Origin: Terrilactibacillus sp. S3-3 | GTDB lineage: Bacteria; Bacillota; Bacilli; Bacillales; Sporolactobacillaceae | Direction of reading: 5' to 3' | NCBI GenBank assembly: GCA_030437565.1 | Contig: CP129291.1 | Span: forward strand, 3,534,001-3,598,000 | Length of the DNA stretch: 64,000 nt | In this document: one piece after another, positions 62,887 through 64,000 of the stretch | Layout: every line of letters starts with the position of its first letter | How positions within the stretch are numbered: the stretch's first letter is position 1 | Notes under the pieces: model-generated | Databases searched by the model: none | What the model was told of the DNA's origin: nothing | The model's input: the letters and a program-made list of their open reading frames with translations, nothing else | Position numbers and translations under genes: made by a program

Positions 62887-63038
62887 TTTTATCACCCCTT
62901 TTCTCATTTTGGCACTTTTGGCACAGGCTGATCCCAAATCGCATTTATTTTTATATACAAAATTTTTTCGGGTTTTTTAAAGGACAAAAAATGACGGATT
63001 TCATTCTCTAACTCAATAGATTACCACATTTTTCATTG

Positions 63039-63119
63039 TGGATAAAGCATTCAGGTGAATGATCCACATGTGTGGATAAACTTATTTCTATATCTTCCCC
63101 TATTCGCCTGTGCATAACA
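63039..63119. promoter_or_regulatory. DnaA-box cluster between mnmE and jag
   Basis: TGTGGATAA at 63039-63047 and 63073-63081 and TGTGCATAA at 63111-63119 (all reverse boxes), plus TGATCCACA at 63062-63070 with one mismatch. B. subtilis is, to my recollection, also bound by DnaA near jag/trmE. The rest of the gap 62887-63187 holds no gene. Confidence 0.7.
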
Positions 63120-63187
63120 ATCTTTAATTCGAAAAGAAGCAAAAAAAAAAGCACGCCCTGAACGCGCTTTATATTTTGCAAGCTATT

Positions 63188-63345
63188 TTATCCCGCATTA
63201 ACGGGCAGTAAGACTTCCACCTCAAGGTTTCAATGAATTCGAAGAAGCATAGGCGGGGGTAAACTGCCCGTAAAAGCCCGATTGGTTCAACTAACAATCA
63301 GTGGGGGAATAAAGAAACCCCCCACTGATTGAAGTTTCACCTTAT
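63188..63345 (+). repeat. Structured repeat copy D (158 bp)
   Basis: The same family and orientation as copy B: TTATCCCGCATTAACGGG, stem CGGGCAGT/ACTGCCCG, hairpin CAATCAGTGG/CCACTGATTG, end AAGTTTCACCTTAT. The right end is one base from the jag stop codon. Confidence 0.75.
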
Positions 63346-63962
63346 TTATGAGGGACTATGGTTACAGAACGATTGGGTTCCTCTCCTGAAGAATACGTCT
63401 CAACATCCGGATCTTTCTGAAGCTTCAAATGAATCACTTTACGTTCAAAAGCAGGCATCGGTTCAAGAACATAAGCCCTGTTGGAGTGAACGACTTTTTT
63501 GGCTATCCGTTCGGCCAGCGCTTCAAGCGCTTCTTTTCTTCTTGAGCGATAATCTTCTGCATCAAGCAATATTGTCGCTTTATGATCCGAGTACTTGTTC
63601 ACAACTAAGTTAGCGAGTGACTGCAGCGCATTCAAAGTTTGTCCGCGTTTTCCGATCAGCAAGGCAACATCGCGGCCGACAAATTCACATCGGCATGTTT
63701 TGTCATCCTTTTCTTTCACCTGGATATGGGCTGAAATGCCCATTTGCTGAACGACATTTTTCAAATAATCAATGCCAAAATCCATCGGTGTTTTTTTTAG
63801 AATGACCCTGACAAGCGCTTTTTTCGCGCCGATACCGAGAATGCCGCGCCTGGGTTCTTCAATAATTTCAATCTCAACTTCTTCGGATGTTGCGTTTAAT
63901 TCATCGAGGGCAGAGGACAAAGCTTCATCAATCGTTTTACCATATTTTGTAACTTCCCTCAC
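63342..63962 (-). CDS. jag: RNA-binding protein KhpB (Jag)
   Basis: Intact 206-aa protein. The Jag N-terminal domain is REVTKYGKTIDEALSSALDE, followed by a KH domain (GRDVALLIGKRGQTLNALQS) and an R3H domain (AYVLEPMPAFERKVIHLKLQ). It starts at GTG, overlapping the yidC stop by one base. Confidence 0.96.
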   Translation of the reverse strand: MREVTKYGKTIDEALSSALDELNATSEEVEIEIIEEPRRGILGIGAKKALVRVILKKTPMDFGIDYLKNVVQQMGISAHIQVKEKDDKTCRCEFVGRDVALLIGKRGQTLNALQSLANLVVNKYSDHKATILLDAEDYRSRRKEALEALAERIAKKVVHSNRAYVLEPMPAFERKVIHLKLQKDPDVETYSSGEEPNRSVTIVPHK

Positions 63963-64000
63963 TATTTCTTCGCTCCCCTTGTTTGCGATTGATCAGGTTT
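63962..64000 (-). CDS. yidC: Membrane protein insertase YidC (SpoIIIJ), 3' end only
   Basis: The last codons KPDQSQTRGAKK-stop run to the window edge. The basic tail and its place before jag identify it as yidC/spoIIIJ. The gene continues beyond the right edge. Confidence 0.7.
   Translation of the reverse strand, partial: KPDQSQTRGAKK

Noticed and set aside
63000..63120. Replication origin
   Set aside because: Only four DnaA boxes and no dnaA or AT-rich unwinding element; gene order places oriC beyond yidC-rnpA-rpmH outside the window.

Overview
This is a low-to-mid GC window from an endospore-forming member of the Bacillales, just left of the replication origin. The right-hand 50 kb carries the core gene order familiar from Bacillus: yidC-jag-mnmE-mnmG-rsmG-noc-soj-parB, yyaC, yyzM-ychF, rpsF-ssb-rpsR, yybS-gdpP-rplI-dnaB-purA, walRKHIJ-htrA and rlmH. 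oriC and dnaA should lie a few kb beyond the right edge. The sporulation gene yyaC, two parS sites, a Noc-type site and two DnaA-box clusters fit this position.

The core order is interrupted by accessory blocks. From the left: an HxlR regulator with a flavin monooxygenase/FMN reductase pair (0.04-2.3 kb); small proteins (2.3-2.9 kb); a carboxynorspermidine operon (3.6-5.9 kb); a DrrAB-like ABC exporter (6.1-7.9 kb); class III fructose-bisphosphatase and malate:quinone oxidoreductase (8.2-12.1 kb). Next comes a cassette of about 0.8 kb with an aspartic protease, bounded by a duplicated 16-bp piece of the rlmH 3' end, as in staphylococcal SCC elements (12.78-13.58 kb). Then follow htrA-walJIHKR (14.8-21.9 kb), and tRNA-Phe, -Asp and -fMet genes with two tandem repeats carrying 5' tRNA halves (22.1-22.7 kb).

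The most interesting block is 22.9-32.7 kb, continued at 38.1-39.9 kb. It holds two transporters, two [2Fe-2S] ferredoxins, an aspartate-dehydrogenase-like enzyme, an aldehyde dehydrogenase, a heme-oxygenase-like diiron oxidase with all six expected ligands, a creatininase-family hydrolase, a GlcG-like protein, a FadR/GntR regulator and a ferredoxin-NADP reductase. Seven GTATACC-type motifs lie between these genes and suggest one regulon. I read it as an oxygenase-based catabolic pathway with its own electron chain; the substrate is unknown. It is split by a mobile zone (33.2-38.0 kb) with a group II intron, a secreted protein gene beside a small membrane protein, a prophage lysis remnant and an IS256 fragment.

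Many genes, including essential ones (walR, walK, dnaB, glyS, purA), are frameshifted, usually at long A or T runs that exceed the length the reading frame needs. These are very probably sequencing errors, so I annotate such genes as full-length spans with the breaks noted. A few breaks are not in homopolymers (fbp, mqo, the intron reverse transcriptase, the CDF transporter) and deserve separate checking. A structured repeat of about 158 bp occurs three times plus one partial copy, each full copy ending one base from a gene's stop codon.
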